Source: Syntrophomonadaceae bacterium (GTDB taxonomy: Bacteria > Bacillota > Syntrophomonadia > Syntrophomonadales > DTU052). From it: 34,142 bases of DNA. Under the pieces are notes generated by a model, which ran no database searches, was not told the origin of the DNA, and saw only the letters and a list, made by a program, of their open reading frames with translations. The position numbers and the translations under genes are program-made. The stretch is from NCBI GenBank assembly GCA_012728655.1, contig JAAYEQ010000014.1:1-34142 (forward strand). The letters run 5' to 3'. This document shows positions 24,025 through 31,922 of this stretch, piece after piece (positions within the stretch are counted from its first letter, which is position 1; the number at the start of each line of letters is the position of its first letter).

Positions 24025-24110
24025 ATCTAACAGATTCAGAGATTTACGGCTCAACGATCCGGCATTCAAGTGTGGTTGCCGGATTGCATTGCCGTGAAGG
24101 GGGGTTAAAA

Positions 24111-24136
24111 AGGGGGTACTTACTGAAATACCCCCT
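24111..24136. terminator. Hairpin downstream of exonuclease III
   Basis: AGGGGGTA (24111-24118) and TACCCCCT (24129-24136) form a perfect 8-bp stem with a 10-base loop, about 90 bases after the stop. It lacks a T-tract, so it may be a processing or pausing structure rather than a true terminator. Confidence 0.4.
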
Positions 24137-24208
24137 ATCTCCCGCTTCCTGGATTAACTCTCAACATTCCAGCAACCTCTCGGTTATCTGGATTGCTCTC
24201 TCCATTGC

Positions 24209-24225
24209 CCCGCCCTAACGGCGGG
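24209..24225. repeat. Short GC-rich palindrome
   Basis: CCCGCC (24209-24214), loop CTAAC and GGCGGG (24220-24225) form a compact hairpin just before the first 82-bp repeat copy. It may be part of the same intergenic element. Confidence 0.45.
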
Positions 24226-24238
24226 CATAGCCGATACA

Positions 24239-24402
24239 GATAAATGCATCAGCAGGAATTCCTTCTGCACAGAGTTCTTGCACTCCGGAAGTTTAGCTCT
24301 TTTTCCCCATCGGTGCCAGTGATAAATGCATCAGCGAGAATTTAAGTCACACCGAGTTCTTACACTCTGAAAGTTAAGCCCTTTTTTTCAATGGACGCCA
24401 GT
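24239..24402. repeat. Two tandem copies of a diverged 82-bp repeat
   Basis: Copy 1 spans 24239-24320 and copy 2 spans 24321-24402, head to tail with no spacer and the same length. Both begin GATAAATGCATCAGC and end GCCAGT. Between these lie GAGTTCTT, CACTC and a CTTTTT-type tract at matching positions. The copies differ at roughly a quarter of the bases without length change. No frame is open through both, so the conservation looks structural or reflects a mobile intergenic repeat. The family is unknown to me. Confidence 0.75.
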
Positions 24403-24410
24403 TAGGACTG

Positions 24411-25043
24411 TCACCTGATAAAGTTCATATATACTTTTCTTTCTTTCTGGGGTTCCCCCACCGAGCCTTGCCCATTGGCGCGCAATTTAAGGAGCCAGGC
24501 CATATTTTGTCCCAGGACTCTCATTATCTGCACCCCTTCCTCATCCTGTAAGGCTTCCCCGGGCGCAGTGCCGTGAATAACGTTCCAGTAGTTTGAGGTC
24601 GGTATTATCATTTCAGCATAGCCGAGGTAGTGGTACAGTTGATCGAGAGCCGGCAGGCCGCCGGAACGTCTTACCGCAACCACGGCCGCTCCTACCTTGT
24701 GTCTGAACAGACCGCCGTTGTTTCCGGCAACATAGAATGCGCGGTCCAGGAAGGCTTTCATGGCGGCGCTTATTGATGAAAAGTGTACCGGGGATCCCAG
24801 AATTATGCCGTCGGCCTCTTTCATTTTTGCTATCCAGTCGTTGACCTCGTCCTGGGTAACACAGCGCTCATCTTTGTTTTTCCGGCATTTGCCGCAGGCC
24901 AGGCACCCTCGAATCAACTTGTTTCCGACATGAATAATCTCGGTCTCAATACCTTCTTTCTCAAGTTCGTCGGCAACGATCCTCAGGGCATGGTAGGTGT
25001 TTCCTTCTTTGTTGGGACTGCCGTTAAAAGCTGCAACTCTCAT
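24411..25043 (-). CDS. Flavodoxin-fold NAD(P)H-dependent FMN reductase / iron-sulfur flavoprotein-like
   Basis: A 210-residue protein starting at ATG 25043. The N-terminal FMN phosphate loop is FNGSPNKEGNTYHAL. CLACGKCRKNKDERC carries cysteines as in iron-sulfur flavoproteins of anaerobes (C-x2-C-x2-C pattern, with a further Cys eight residues on). DGIILGSPVHFSSISAAMKAFLDR is the second flavin-contact block, and VAVRRSGGLPALDQL the third. It likely transfers electrons between NAD(P)H or ferredoxin and an unknown acceptor. It follows the padR gene at 25059-25403 with a 15-base gap and is probably its regulatory target. Confidence 0.82.
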   Translation of the reverse strand: MRVAAFNGSPNKEGNTYHALRIVADELEKEGIETEIIHVGNKLIRGCLACGKCRKNKDERCVTQDEVNDWIAKMKEADGIILGSPVHFSSISAAMKAFLDRAFYVAGNNGGLFRHKVGAAVVAVRRSGGLPALDQLYHYLGYAEMIIPTSNYWNVIHGTAPGEALQDEEGVQIMRVLGQNMAWLLKLRANGQGSVGEPQKERKVYMNFIR

Positions 25044-25058
25044 AGATCTTCCTCCCTA

Positions 25059-25403
25059 TCAATCACTGTTGTTTGACAGCAAGCGTTCAAGAATACGTTT
25101 GGTCATTTCCCAATTGTGTTTATTCTGCAATAAAATCCTCTTTCCCCGGTTTGTAATCCGGTAATACTTCCTCCTGCCGCCATGGCTTTCATCGCCCCAG
25201 TAAGATTCCACAGCACCCTCGTTTTCCAGCTTCTTTAAACTGGAAAACATTGTGGACTCCTTCAGTTCCCACATGCCGCCCGTCTTTTCCTGTATCAGCT
25301 TTCCTATCTCGTACCCGTATTTATCATCTTCCATCAGCATGTTCAGGATTATAGTGTCCGTATGTCCCTTAAGTACATTCGATTGGAAATCCCTTTTGCC
25401 CAC
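25059..25403 (-). CDS. PadR-family transcriptional regulator (short type)
   Basis: A 114-residue PadR protein. ILNMLMEDDKYGYEIGKLIQ, then STMFSSLKKLENEGAVESYW (recognition helix) and the wing HGGRRKYYRITNRGKRIL match the family; the first helix contains the GYEI motif. It is shorter than the PadR at 21926, with a single C-terminal dimerisation helix as in PadR-s1 or LmrR-type proteins. The start is a GTG at 25403 with GAGG seven bases upstream. It forms an operon with the flavodoxin-like reductase and likely represses it and itself. Known ligands of such regulators are small aromatic or toxic compounds; the ligand here is unknown. Confidence 0.9.
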   Translation of the reverse strand: MGKRDFQSNVLKGHTDTIILNMLMEDDKYGYEIGKLIQEKTGGMWELKESTMFSSLKKLENEGAVESYWGDESHGGRRKYYRITNRGKRILLQNKHNWEMTKRILERLLSNNSD

Positions 25404-25574
25404 AATTTCGCCTCACAGTCCGGCTGAAATGTGAAAATATTGCTTCGATCATCGCGGTACTGCAATTATAATACTAATTCAATAATCATTGTACTATTGC
25501 ATCCGCCTTTCCGCCAAAATTCCCTTACACACATCGTATCACAGGTAAGTATTGACTCCGAAACTTTTGCCCTT

Positions 25575-25586
25575 TTAAAACGTTTT
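25575..25586. promoter_or_regulatory. 12-bp palindrome upstream of the L,D-transpeptidase
   Basis: TTAAAACGTTTTA around 25575-25587 contains a perfect 12-bp palindrome (TAAAACGTTTTA) about 60 bases before the gene. A TTGACT at 25552-25557 with TTAAAA 17 bases on could be its promoter, in which case the palindrome overlaps the -10. Weak evidence. Confidence 0.3.
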
Positions 25587-25645
25587 ATTTTATGGATTGA
25601 CAAAATTCCAGCTGAATTGGTACGAAAATGAGAGGAGGTATTATC

Positions 25646-26299
25646 GTGAAAAAGACGCTACAGGTTTTGTTGGTATTAATCATTACATTTTTTACGTTTT
25701 CCGCTGTCAATCCTACAGTGGTTACCGACTCGGACTTTGCCAATCAAGGCATAAGTTCGATAAACGATGAAAAACCTCAGGTTGATAATAACACCAATAA
25801 CCAAGATAAAAATCATCGGGCAACAACACGTGAAAACCCTGATGACCGGCAAAACTCCGATTCCAATAAGGACAACCATCAATCTGATAAAAAAACTGTT
25901 CTAAAGGATAACCTGCGACCGTCGAGGTATCGTATTGATGTTTCCGTATCCGAACAGAAGGTACGGATATATGAAGATGATGCGCTGGTCAAGGAATGGA
26001 TGGCATCAACCGGTAAGGACGGTTCCACTCCCCTGGGTCATTTTAAAATTCAAAACCGGGGAAAATGGTTTTACAGCGAGAAATACCAGCAGGGTGCAAT
26101 GTGGTGGGTTTCGTTTAAGGATTGGGGTGTTTACCTTTTTCATAGTGTTCCCATGGATCGGAACCGAAACGTGCTGGAAGAAGAGGCGGACAAACTGGGC
26201 ACTCCCGCTTCTCATGGCTGCGTACGCCTGGAAACCGATAACGCTAAGTGGATTTATGATAACATTCCCGCCGGCACTCCGGTTTACATTCATGAATAG
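25646..26299 (+). CDS. Secreted L,D-transpeptidase (YkuD domain)
   Basis: I start it at the GTG at 25646 (217 residues), because AGAGGAGGT at 25631-25639 is correctly spaced; an upstream in-frame ATG at 25628 overlaps that site. A hydrophobic N-terminal segment (KKTLQVLLVLIITFFTFSAV) is a signal peptide or anchor. Residues about 30-85 are a low-complexity Asn/Asp/Lys-rich linker. The YkuD domain follows: RIDVSVSEQKVRIYEDDALV, STPLGHFKI and the catalytic SHGCVRL with His190 and Cys192. The enzyme cross-links peptidoglycan stems at meso-diaminopimelate or trims them outside the membrane. It is monocistronic. About 30 bases of its 3' end are imperfectly repeated just after the stop. Confidence 0.9.
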   Translation: MKKTLQVLLVLIITFFTFSAVNPTVVTDSDFANQGISSINDEKPQVDNNTNNQDKNHRATTRENPDDRQNSDSNKDNHQSDKKTVLKDNLRPSRYRIDVSVSEQKVRIYEDDALVKEWMASTGKDGSTPLGHFKIQNRGKWFYSEKYQQGAMWWVSFKDWGVYLFHSVPMDRNRNVLEEEADKLGTPASHGCVRLETDNAKWIYDNIPAGTPVYIHE

Positions 26300-26402
26300 G
26301 CAGAGTCTAGGCACTCCAGTTTTTTCTTCATGAATAGACAGCTTCCGCAGCACATGCGATGCTTTGAATGAAAAAAAGACTCCCCTCGATCCGAACATTT
26401 GT

Positions 26403-26431
26403 TTGCCGCCTGCGGCGTTTGTTGTTATAAT
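26403..26431 (+). promoter_or_regulatory. Sigma-A-type promoter of the radical SAM/DUF4130 pair
   Basis: TTGCCG (26403-26408) is followed after exactly 17 bases by a perfect TATAAT (26426-26431), 40 bases before the ATG at 26471. The palindrome GCCGCCTGCGGC covers the -35 and the spacer. Confidence 0.65.
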
Positions 26432-26470
26432 ATTAGCGTGCAGGCCTATTCAGCATTGAGGTGAGTCTTG

Positions 26471-27697
26471 ATGGATATCCTGGCCAAGCTCGGCATCCTG
26501 GCCAATGCTGCCAAGTATGATGTTTCCTGCGCTTCCAGCGGGGTTTCGCGAAAAAACCAGGGCGGAATTGGAAACAGCAAGTCATTCGGGATATGCCATA
26601 CCTGGACCTCAGACGGGCGCTGCATTTCCCTTTTGAAGATCCTTCTCAGCAACGACTGTATATACGACTGCCGCTACTGTGTGAATCGGCGTTCCAATGA
26701 TATACCCCGGGCCAGTTTCACTCCTCGAGAACTGGCGGAACTCACCATCCAGTTTTACCGCCGCAACTATATTGAAGGCCTCTTTCTCAGTACCGCCGTG
26801 GAAAGGTCCCCGGATTACACCATGGAAAAGATGATCACGGTTCTCCGACTCCTGCGCGAGGATTACGAGTTCAACGGGTATATCCATGCCAAGGTTATTC
26901 CCGGAGCGGATCCGTTGTTGGTATACAGCGCGGGACTCTTGGCGGATCGGATGAGCGTCAATATCGAGCAGCCTACGGAGGAAAGCCTGCGGCTCCTTGC
27001 TCCGCAGAAATCCCTGCCCAAGATGTTTGCTTCCATGCAGCAGTTAAAGGAGGAGATCCAGGCTCACAAGGAGGCACGACGGCGCTTTCGTCATGCTCCG
27101 CGATTTGTGCCCGCCGGTCAATCCACCCAGATGATCATTGGGGCTACCCCGGACAGCGACCTGACGATTCTGCGTACCACCCAGACCCTTTACCAAAAGT
27201 TTGGGTTAAAACGGGTTTATTACTCAGCTTATGTCCCGGTCAATCAGGATTCCCATCTCCCAGCTCTGACCGCGAGTCCCCCGCTGCTGCGGGAACACCG
27301 TCTTTACCAGTCGGACTGGCTCATGCGTTTCTACCATTTTAAAGCCGAGGAATTGGTCGATCCGCAGCACCCCAACCTGGAGACGGATATTGACCCCAAA
27401 ATGGCATGGGCTCTGCGCCATCCCGAATTCTTTCCGGTGGAGGTCAACCGGGCTTCCTATGAGGAACTGCTGCGGGTACCGGGGATAGGACCCAAATCGG
27501 CCCGGCGCATTATCAGCCAGCGGAGGGTGGCAGCAGTCTCGGTTGACCAGTTGAAAAAGCTGGGAGTCGTATTCAAACGGGCCCAGTACTTTGTTACCTG
27601 CAAGGGGGTCTGCCCGGCGAAAAAAACTCTGGACCCCGCGGCGATTCGCCGTATTGTGGCTCCCGAGTCTCCAATAACCCAACTCAGCCTGTTTTAA
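26471..27697 (+). CDS. Radical SAM protein of the putative DNA modification/repair family, with HhH tail
   Basis: About 408 residues, from the ATG at 26471 (GAGGTGAG six bases upstream; a TTG three bases earlier is less well spaced). The cluster motif CIYDCRYC gives three cysteines in a C-x3-C-x2-C spacing for the [4Fe-4S]/SAM centre, at about residues 63-70. YCVNRRSNDIPRASFTPRELAEL and FLSTAVERSPDYTMEKM are typical of the family annotated as putative DNA modification/repair radical SAM protein (TIGR03916, named from memory). A helix-hairpin-helix follows near 335-350: LLRVPGIGPKSARRI, a DNA-binding motif. It is co-transcribed with the DUF4130 gene 32 bases downstream, the known genomic partner. 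The substrate is unknown. Confidence 0.88.
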   Translation: MDILAKLGILANAAKYDVSCASSGVSRKNQGGIGNSKSFGICHTWTSDGRCISLLKILLSNDCIYDCRYCVNRRSNDIPRASFTPRELAELTIQFYRRNYIEGLFLSTAVERSPDYTMEKMITVLRLLREDYEFNGYIHAKVIPGADPLLVYSAGLLADRMSVNIEQPTEESLRLLAPQKSLPKMFASMQQLKEEIQAHKEARRRFRHAPRFVPAGQSTQMIIGATPDSDLTILRTTQTLYQKFGLKRVYYSAYVPVNQDSHLPALTASPPLLREHRLYQSDWLMRFYHFKAEELVDPQHPNLETDIDPKMAWALRHPEFFPVEVNRASYEELLRVPGIGPKSARRIISQRRVAAVSVDQLKKLGVVFKRAQYFVTCKGVCPAKKTLDPAAIRRIVAPESPITQLSLF

Positions 27698-27729
27698 CCT
27701 GATTATGCGAGTTATAAAGGAAAAGGTCG

Positions 27730-28575
27730 ATGGATTACCTTTACGATGGCAGTTTTGATGGACTGTTAACCTGCATATACCACCACTATTACCGGGAAGC
27801 CGCCACCGGTATCTACCCGCAGTCTTTTTACCAGCCCAACCTGTTATCGCCCAGCATGGTGGTGGAAACCGATCCCGCTCTCGCCGACCGCGTTTACCGT
27901 GCGATTGAAGAAAAGATATCTGCCCGGGCTCTGGAAACGGTATACCACGTCTACATCTCCTCCGCACCGGATAAGGAAAACCTAATACTCGGTTACATCG
28001 GTTTGGGTTTCAAAATGGGAGCCAAAGTGGATCATTATCACAGCCATCCGGCGGTGTATCCGGTACACCGTCTGGAGCGCAAGGTTATCGGTGAAGCCCA
28101 CCGCTTGCTTGGTCTGCTGCGTTTTGCCGATATGGGCGGGTTCCTCTATGCGGTAATGGCCCCTGACCACAACGTGCTGCCGCTGCTGGGCGATCACTTT
28201 GCGGAGCGGCTGGCGGGTGAGCGCTGGATCATCCATGATAAGAAGCGCAGCCTGGCCATTATCTATAACGGGCGCGATAGCAGTTCGTGCAAGTCACCTG
28301 TACGATCAAGATGGTACATTACCGACTTCTCCTACAATCTTGAGGACAACATGCCGGAGAGCGAACGCCGGTGGCAGAGACTTTGGCAGACCTATTTTCA
28401 AAAGGTCAGCATCGAATCACGTTACAATCCCCGCCTGCAGTCCCGGTGTGTCCCCCACCGCTACCGTCGTTATTTGGTGGAATTCCAAATCCCGGCTCCC
28501 GGGCATGACAGCGAAACCGAAGACTCCCGGAAACGGTTCCCGCGGACCCCTTCTATTCCCCCGCATAGCGGCTAA
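27730..28575 (+). CDS. DUF4130 (TIGR03915-like) probable DNA metabolism protein
   Basis: A 281-residue protein. The start MDYLYDGSFDGLLTCIYHHYY is the family hallmark. LGYIGLGFKMGAKVDHYHSHPAVYPVHRLERKVIGEAHRLLGLLRF and ERWIIHDKKRSLAIIYNG are further conserved blocks. Relatives elsewhere are fused to, or encoded beside, uracil-DNA glycosylases; none is seen here, although the C-terminus (about 245-281) is polar and ends without a known domain. It always pairs with the radical SAM protein upstream, so a joint DNA-repair or base-modification role is likely, but no reaction is known. ATG at 27730 with AAAGGAAAAGG upstream. Its end overlaps the convergent PBP gene by 23 bases. Confidence 0.85.
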   Translation: MDYLYDGSFDGLLTCIYHHYYREAATGIYPQSFYQPNLLSPSMVVETDPALADRVYRAIEEKISARALETVYHVYISSAPDKENLILGYIGLGFKMGAKVDHYHSHPAVYPVHRLERKVIGEAHRLLGLLRFADMGGFLYAVMAPDHNVLPLLGDHFAERLAGERWIIHDKKRSLAIIYNGRDSSSCKSPVRSRWYITDFSYNLEDNMPESERRWQRLWQTYFQKVSIESRYNPRLQSRCVPHRYRRYLVEFQIPAPGHDSETEDSRKRFPRTPSIPPHSG

Positions 28576-29932
28576 CGGCTGCCTGCAGTACCTTCCTGGC
28601 TATCGGTCCCGCCACTTTGCTGCCCCCGCCTCCGTTTTCCACCACCACCACGAAGGCCAACGGGCAGTCCTCCCGCTGCATATAGCCGGCAAACCAGGCA
28701 TGAGGCATCCGATCCCCGCCTACCTCGGCGGTTCCCGACTTGGCGCAGAGCTCGAGTCCCCTGTAGTTTCCTTCACCGTAACTGCTGAGAACATTGTTGC
28801 GCATCATGCTGCCAAGTCTGATGGCGGTTTCAGGAGAAAGTACGCGCTCTCGGGGAACAACAGTTTGTAACAAACGGAGCAGCCAACTGTCCTTAATAAG
28901 TTTCGGTTCCACCCGGACTCCGTCATTGGCTATAGTCCCCATGAAGACCATCAGATTGAGCGGGTTGGCGGTGTTTGTGTACTGGCCGATGCCTGCCCAG
29001 GCCAGGTCCGGGCGTTGGGCATTCTTCAGATTTACCTGCCCCGCTTTGGTTTTTATCCCGTTTACCTCCAGGCTGGAATTGAATCCGGCTTTGTCAGCAT
29101 AGGCTTGCAGTGTGTCGGCCCCTACCGCCAGTGCTATCTGAGCAAAGGCCACATTGCATGATTTGGCCAGAGCCTCCTTGAAATCTACTCTGCCATGGGC
29201 GGTAGGACAGGTGACATACTCCCCGTCTATTACCGTCTTGCTGTTACATTGAAAAACCGTGCTATCAATATTCTCCAGGTTGTCAATGGCTGCGGCCGCA
29301 GTTACCAGCTTGAATACGGACCCCGGTGTATAAGCGGCGGAAAGAAAGCGATTTATATATACCCCCTCATACCTTTCCGGGTCTTTGTCGATATCCGGAG
29401 GATACTGGGGATCGAAAGTGGGGGTGCTCACCATGCACAGGATCTCACCCGTTTTATAATTGTAAACCCCAACCGCTCCTTTGCGCCCCTGGAGTGAATT
29501 GTAGGCTATCGCACAAAGCTCGGCATCCAGGGTCATCTTGATATCGCTCCCCGGATGACTTAAGCCCCGGTTGAAACGATAGGCGCCCTGCAACAGGTTC
29601 CAACCCGCCAATCTCTTACCCCAAGCCACCCGGGCCCCTGTCACCACATGGCCGTCGGCATCGCCCACCGCATGCATGAGAGCGGCTCTAACGGCCGGGT
29701 TTTCGTGGTAACGGACGATACCGTCCACGGTCTCCATCAGGATCTCGCCGTTGCGGTCGTATATGGTCCCGGAGGCTTTAAGCTTGCCGTTCTTGTACAG
29801 GTGCTGGTTGGCGGCATGCTGTACCCATTTGGAGGCTTCTCCAAGGTACCTTACAGTGAAAAAAAGAATTCCGCAGATTACCGCCAGAGCGAGGACCAAT
29901 ATCGCCAGTGCACGTCTGGTTAGCAGTTTCAA
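28553..29932 (-). CDS. Penicillin-binding protein (class B-like D,D-transpeptidase)
   Basis: A 459-residue bitopic protein. One N-terminal membrane anchor (RRALAILVLALAVICGILFF) is followed by a short pedestal with GTIYDRNGEILMETVDG. The transpeptidase domain has all three motifs: SVFK with Ser205 as nucleophile and Lys208, SCN at 258-260, and KSGT at 398-401. It cross-links peptidoglycan outside the membrane. The start is TTG at 29932, which overlaps the stop of the FHA-FtsW gene (TTGA), so the two are translationally coupled. That is the usual pairing of a SEDS glycosyltransferase with its PBP. The similarity is to the short PbpA/FtsI-like type; a role in division, elongation or sporulation is open. 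Confidence 0.92.
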   Translation of the reverse strand: MKLLTRRALAILVLALAVICGILFFTVRYLGEASKWVQHAANQHLYKNGKLKASGTIYDRNGEILMETVDGIVRYHENPAVRAALMHAVGDADGHVVTGARVAWGKRLAGWNLLQGAYRFNRGLSHPGSDIKMTLDAELCAIAYNSLQGRKGAVGVYNYKTGEILCMVSTPTFDPQYPPDIDKDPERYEGVYINRFLSAAYTPGSVFKLVTAAAAIDNLENIDSTVFQCNSKTVIDGEYVTCPTAHGRVDFKEALAKSCNVAFAQIALAVGADTLQAYADKAGFNSSLEVNGIKTKAGQVNLKNAQRPDLAWAGIGQYTNTANPLNLMVFMGTIANDGVRVEPKLIKDSWLLRLLQTVVPRERVLSPETAIRLGSMMRNNVLSSYGEGNYRGLELCAKSGTAEVGGDRMPHAWFAGYMQREDCPLAFVVVVENGGGGSKVAGPIARKVLQAAVSRYAGE

Positions 29933-31701
29933 AACAATCTCCCACTTTCATTTACATCCGGCCGAGATCGGCTGTCGGCGGCTTTAATGAAGGCCAATAA
30001 CGCCCAGGAAGCGATCATGGAGGAGCCGCCATTGGATACAAACGGCAGGGTTATCCCGGTCAGGGGCAGCAGGTCCACGGAGCCAAAGACGTTGAGTGCA
30101 GTCTGTATCAGGTATATGGTGGCGGTGCCGGAGGCAGCAATGGCATAGAAGGCCGAATTACACCCTCTTACCAGGAAGACGGCAAAGAGCGACATAAACA
30201 CCACCGTCAATACCGCGGTCAAGGCCACGATAAGACCCCACTCTTCACAGAGAAGACCGAACACCAAATCGGTATCCGCCGCCGGAACATTGACCAGGAA
30301 GCCGTTCCCTCCGCCGACACCGAGCAGACCGCCGCTGGCCGCGGCAATCATGGTCCTAGTCTGCTGGTAGCCAATGGTATTGGCGTACTGCCATACATTC
30401 CCCCAGGCCTCGAATCGTGATGCGACATAGGGCATAAAGGTAATCGCCGCCAAAGCTCCCAGCACTGCCGCCGCCAACGCATAAGCAATGGTCCTGAGAT
30501 CCCCGGAACGCATAAAGGCAATCACGAGAAAGGCTCCAAAGAAGACCACTGCTGTTCCCAGGTCGCGCATGATAATTAAGGCCCCGATGCAGGTGCCGGC
30601 AAAAGCAATAAAGGCCGTAATATTCCGGGTTGTAAGCATCCGGTCCAGGGTTGCCGTTCCCGCCAAAACAAAGGCCACCTTAACGAATTCCATCGGTTGA
30701 AAGGTGATGAAACCCAGGTTTATCCAATTGCGCCCGCCGAACCGCACCTCCCCGAAAACCAGGTTCGCCGCCAGTAGAACCAGGGCACCGGCGGCAAGGA
30801 TGTATTTGAGTTTGCGTGCTCGTTCCATATCCCGAAGAATGAATTGGAGGATACAAAATACTACCATCCCAATTATTATGGCAATGAGCTGTTTTAACAA
30901 CTGATTGGGGACATCGGCGGCCACCACGAATAGGTTGAGCCCGCAAAGGAAAAATGCCAGCAGTTCCAGTTCCAGGTGCTTCCGGCTGCACAGGAAAGCA
31001 ATTACGTAATAGAAGCATTCAGCGGCGATGAACACCGCCACCGTTAACAGTATTGTCCGCTTGGTTTCTTCAGGCATGGTAAAGTAGAGCTGGAACGCTC
31101 CCAGCACTTGAAAGAGCAGGAGCAACAGAAATGTTTTTCCGGGGGCAATACCCTCTCCCCATTCGGAGAGCCAGGTTCGACGCCGGGTGGCATCCAGGTC
31201 ATCGTTCCCCTCTTCCACGGCCAGGAGCCGGAACTCTGCTCCTCCCAGGGAGATGGTATCACCGGCATGAACCTCACCCTTACCCTCGATGTTTTGACCG
31301 TTTATGCTCACTCCACCTTTGGAGCCCAGATCGGTAATAGTCCAGGAATCTCGGCTGTAGGCAAGAACCGCATGGTTGCGGGAGATAAAAGGCAGGTTGA
31401 TAACGATGTCTGACAGCTTGCTCCTACCCAGGGAGACTTCCCAATGCCGGATCGGAATCTTTATGCTCCCGGGCACCTCCAGGTACCCCCAGATACGCTC
31501 GCAGCCCCGGTTCCGCAACAGGGGCGGTATACACCGCACCAGTATTCCAACCGCCAGCAGAGGAAACACCCAGCGTACCAGGAGGGTGTAGATATCATCA
31601 AAACCGATAGTCGACGGGCTGTTGAAAAGCAGGCTGAGGTTAGACCACCAGGCGGCCGTCATTTCCAATAGCTGCTTTAAGTTGGAAAGAAGCTCATTCA
31701 T
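29929..31701 (-). CDS. FHA-domain/FtsW-RodA-SpoVE (SEDS) fusion protein
   Basis: A 590-residue membrane protein. After one N-terminal membrane segment, residues about 85-160 are an FHA domain: VSLGRS at 89-94, FISRNHAVL at 105-113, ITDLGSKGGVSINGQ at 122-136. The rest is a SEDS glycosyltransferase with about ten membrane segments: RNWINLGFITFQPMEFVKVAF, the DLGTAVVFFG block, AASGGLLGVGGGNG, VFGLLCEEWG and the C-terminal GITLPFVSNGGSSM. SEDS proteins polymerise lipid II with a partner PBP, encoded immediately downstream with a 4-base overlap. The FHA part reads phosphothreonine, so control by a Ser/Thr kinase such as PrkC is plausible (inference). ATG at 31701 with AGGAGCGGG. Confidence 0.92.
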   Translation of the reverse strand: MNELLSNLKQLLEMTAAWWSNLSLLFNSPSTIGFDDIYTLLVRWVFPLLAVGILVRCIPPLLRNRGCERIWGYLEVPGSIKIPIRHWEVSLGRSKLSDIVINLPFISRNHAVLAYSRDSWTITDLGSKGGVSINGQNIEGKGEVHAGDTISLGGAEFRLLAVEEGNDDLDATRRRTWLSEWGEGIAPGKTFLLLLLFQVLGAFQLYFTMPEETKRTILLTVAVFIAAECFYYVIAFLCSRKHLELELLAFFLCGLNLFVVAADVPNQLLKQLIAIIIGMVVFCILQFILRDMERARKLKYILAAGALVLLAANLVFGEVRFGGRNWINLGFITFQPMEFVKVAFVLAGTATLDRMLTTRNITAFIAFAGTCIGALIIMRDLGTAVVFFGAFLVIAFMRSGDLRTIAYALAAAVLGALAAITFMPYVASRFEAWGNVWQYANTIGYQQTRTMIAAASGGLLGVGGGNGFLVNVPAADTDLVFGLLCEEWGLIVALTAVLTVVFMSLFAVFLVRGCNSAFYAIAASGTATIYLIQTALNVFGSVDLLPLTGITLPFVSNGGSSMIASWALLAFIKAADSRSRPDVNESGRLF

Positions 31702-31844
31702 GACCCGCTCCTACCACCGGAATAAAACCTTTTAATAATAGGATACTCTTTGCGCCATAAATCAACAAAACGTCAGTTTCTGCGAGAATTGGCAGACAGT
31801 GCAGCATAGTCCTGCTGAAGGTGGATTAGGATTTATTCAAAAAA

Positions 31845-31893
31845 ACAAACCTTCAAAACCAAGGGAGAGAGTCCCGTTCCGGGAACCCTCTCC
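31845..31893 (-). terminator. Intrinsic terminator of the acyl-CoA synthetase gene
   Basis: On the minus strand a strong stem, GGGAGAGGGTTCCCG against CGGGACTCTCTCCC with a 3-base loop (31893-31863), is followed by TTGGTTTTGAAGGTTTG and further Ts. It lies 30 bases after the stop at 31923. Confidence 0.8.
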
Positions 31894-31922
31894 CCTTGCA
31901 ATCGTTTCAACGCTTCCTCAAG

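Larger units (their letters stand above)
24025..24410. other. Gene-free region with hairpins and an 82-bp tandem repeat
   Basis: A 386-base gap between the convergent exonuclease and flavodoxin-like genes. It holds two hairpins (24111-24136 and 24209-24225) and two tandem copies of an 82-bp unit, all listed separately. No open frame with support lies here. Confidence 0.6.

Noticed and set aside
25597-25626. TTGACA at 25597 as promoter of the L,D-transpeptidase
   Set aside because: The matching -10 would place the transcript start inside the ribosome binding site; no good -10 is present.
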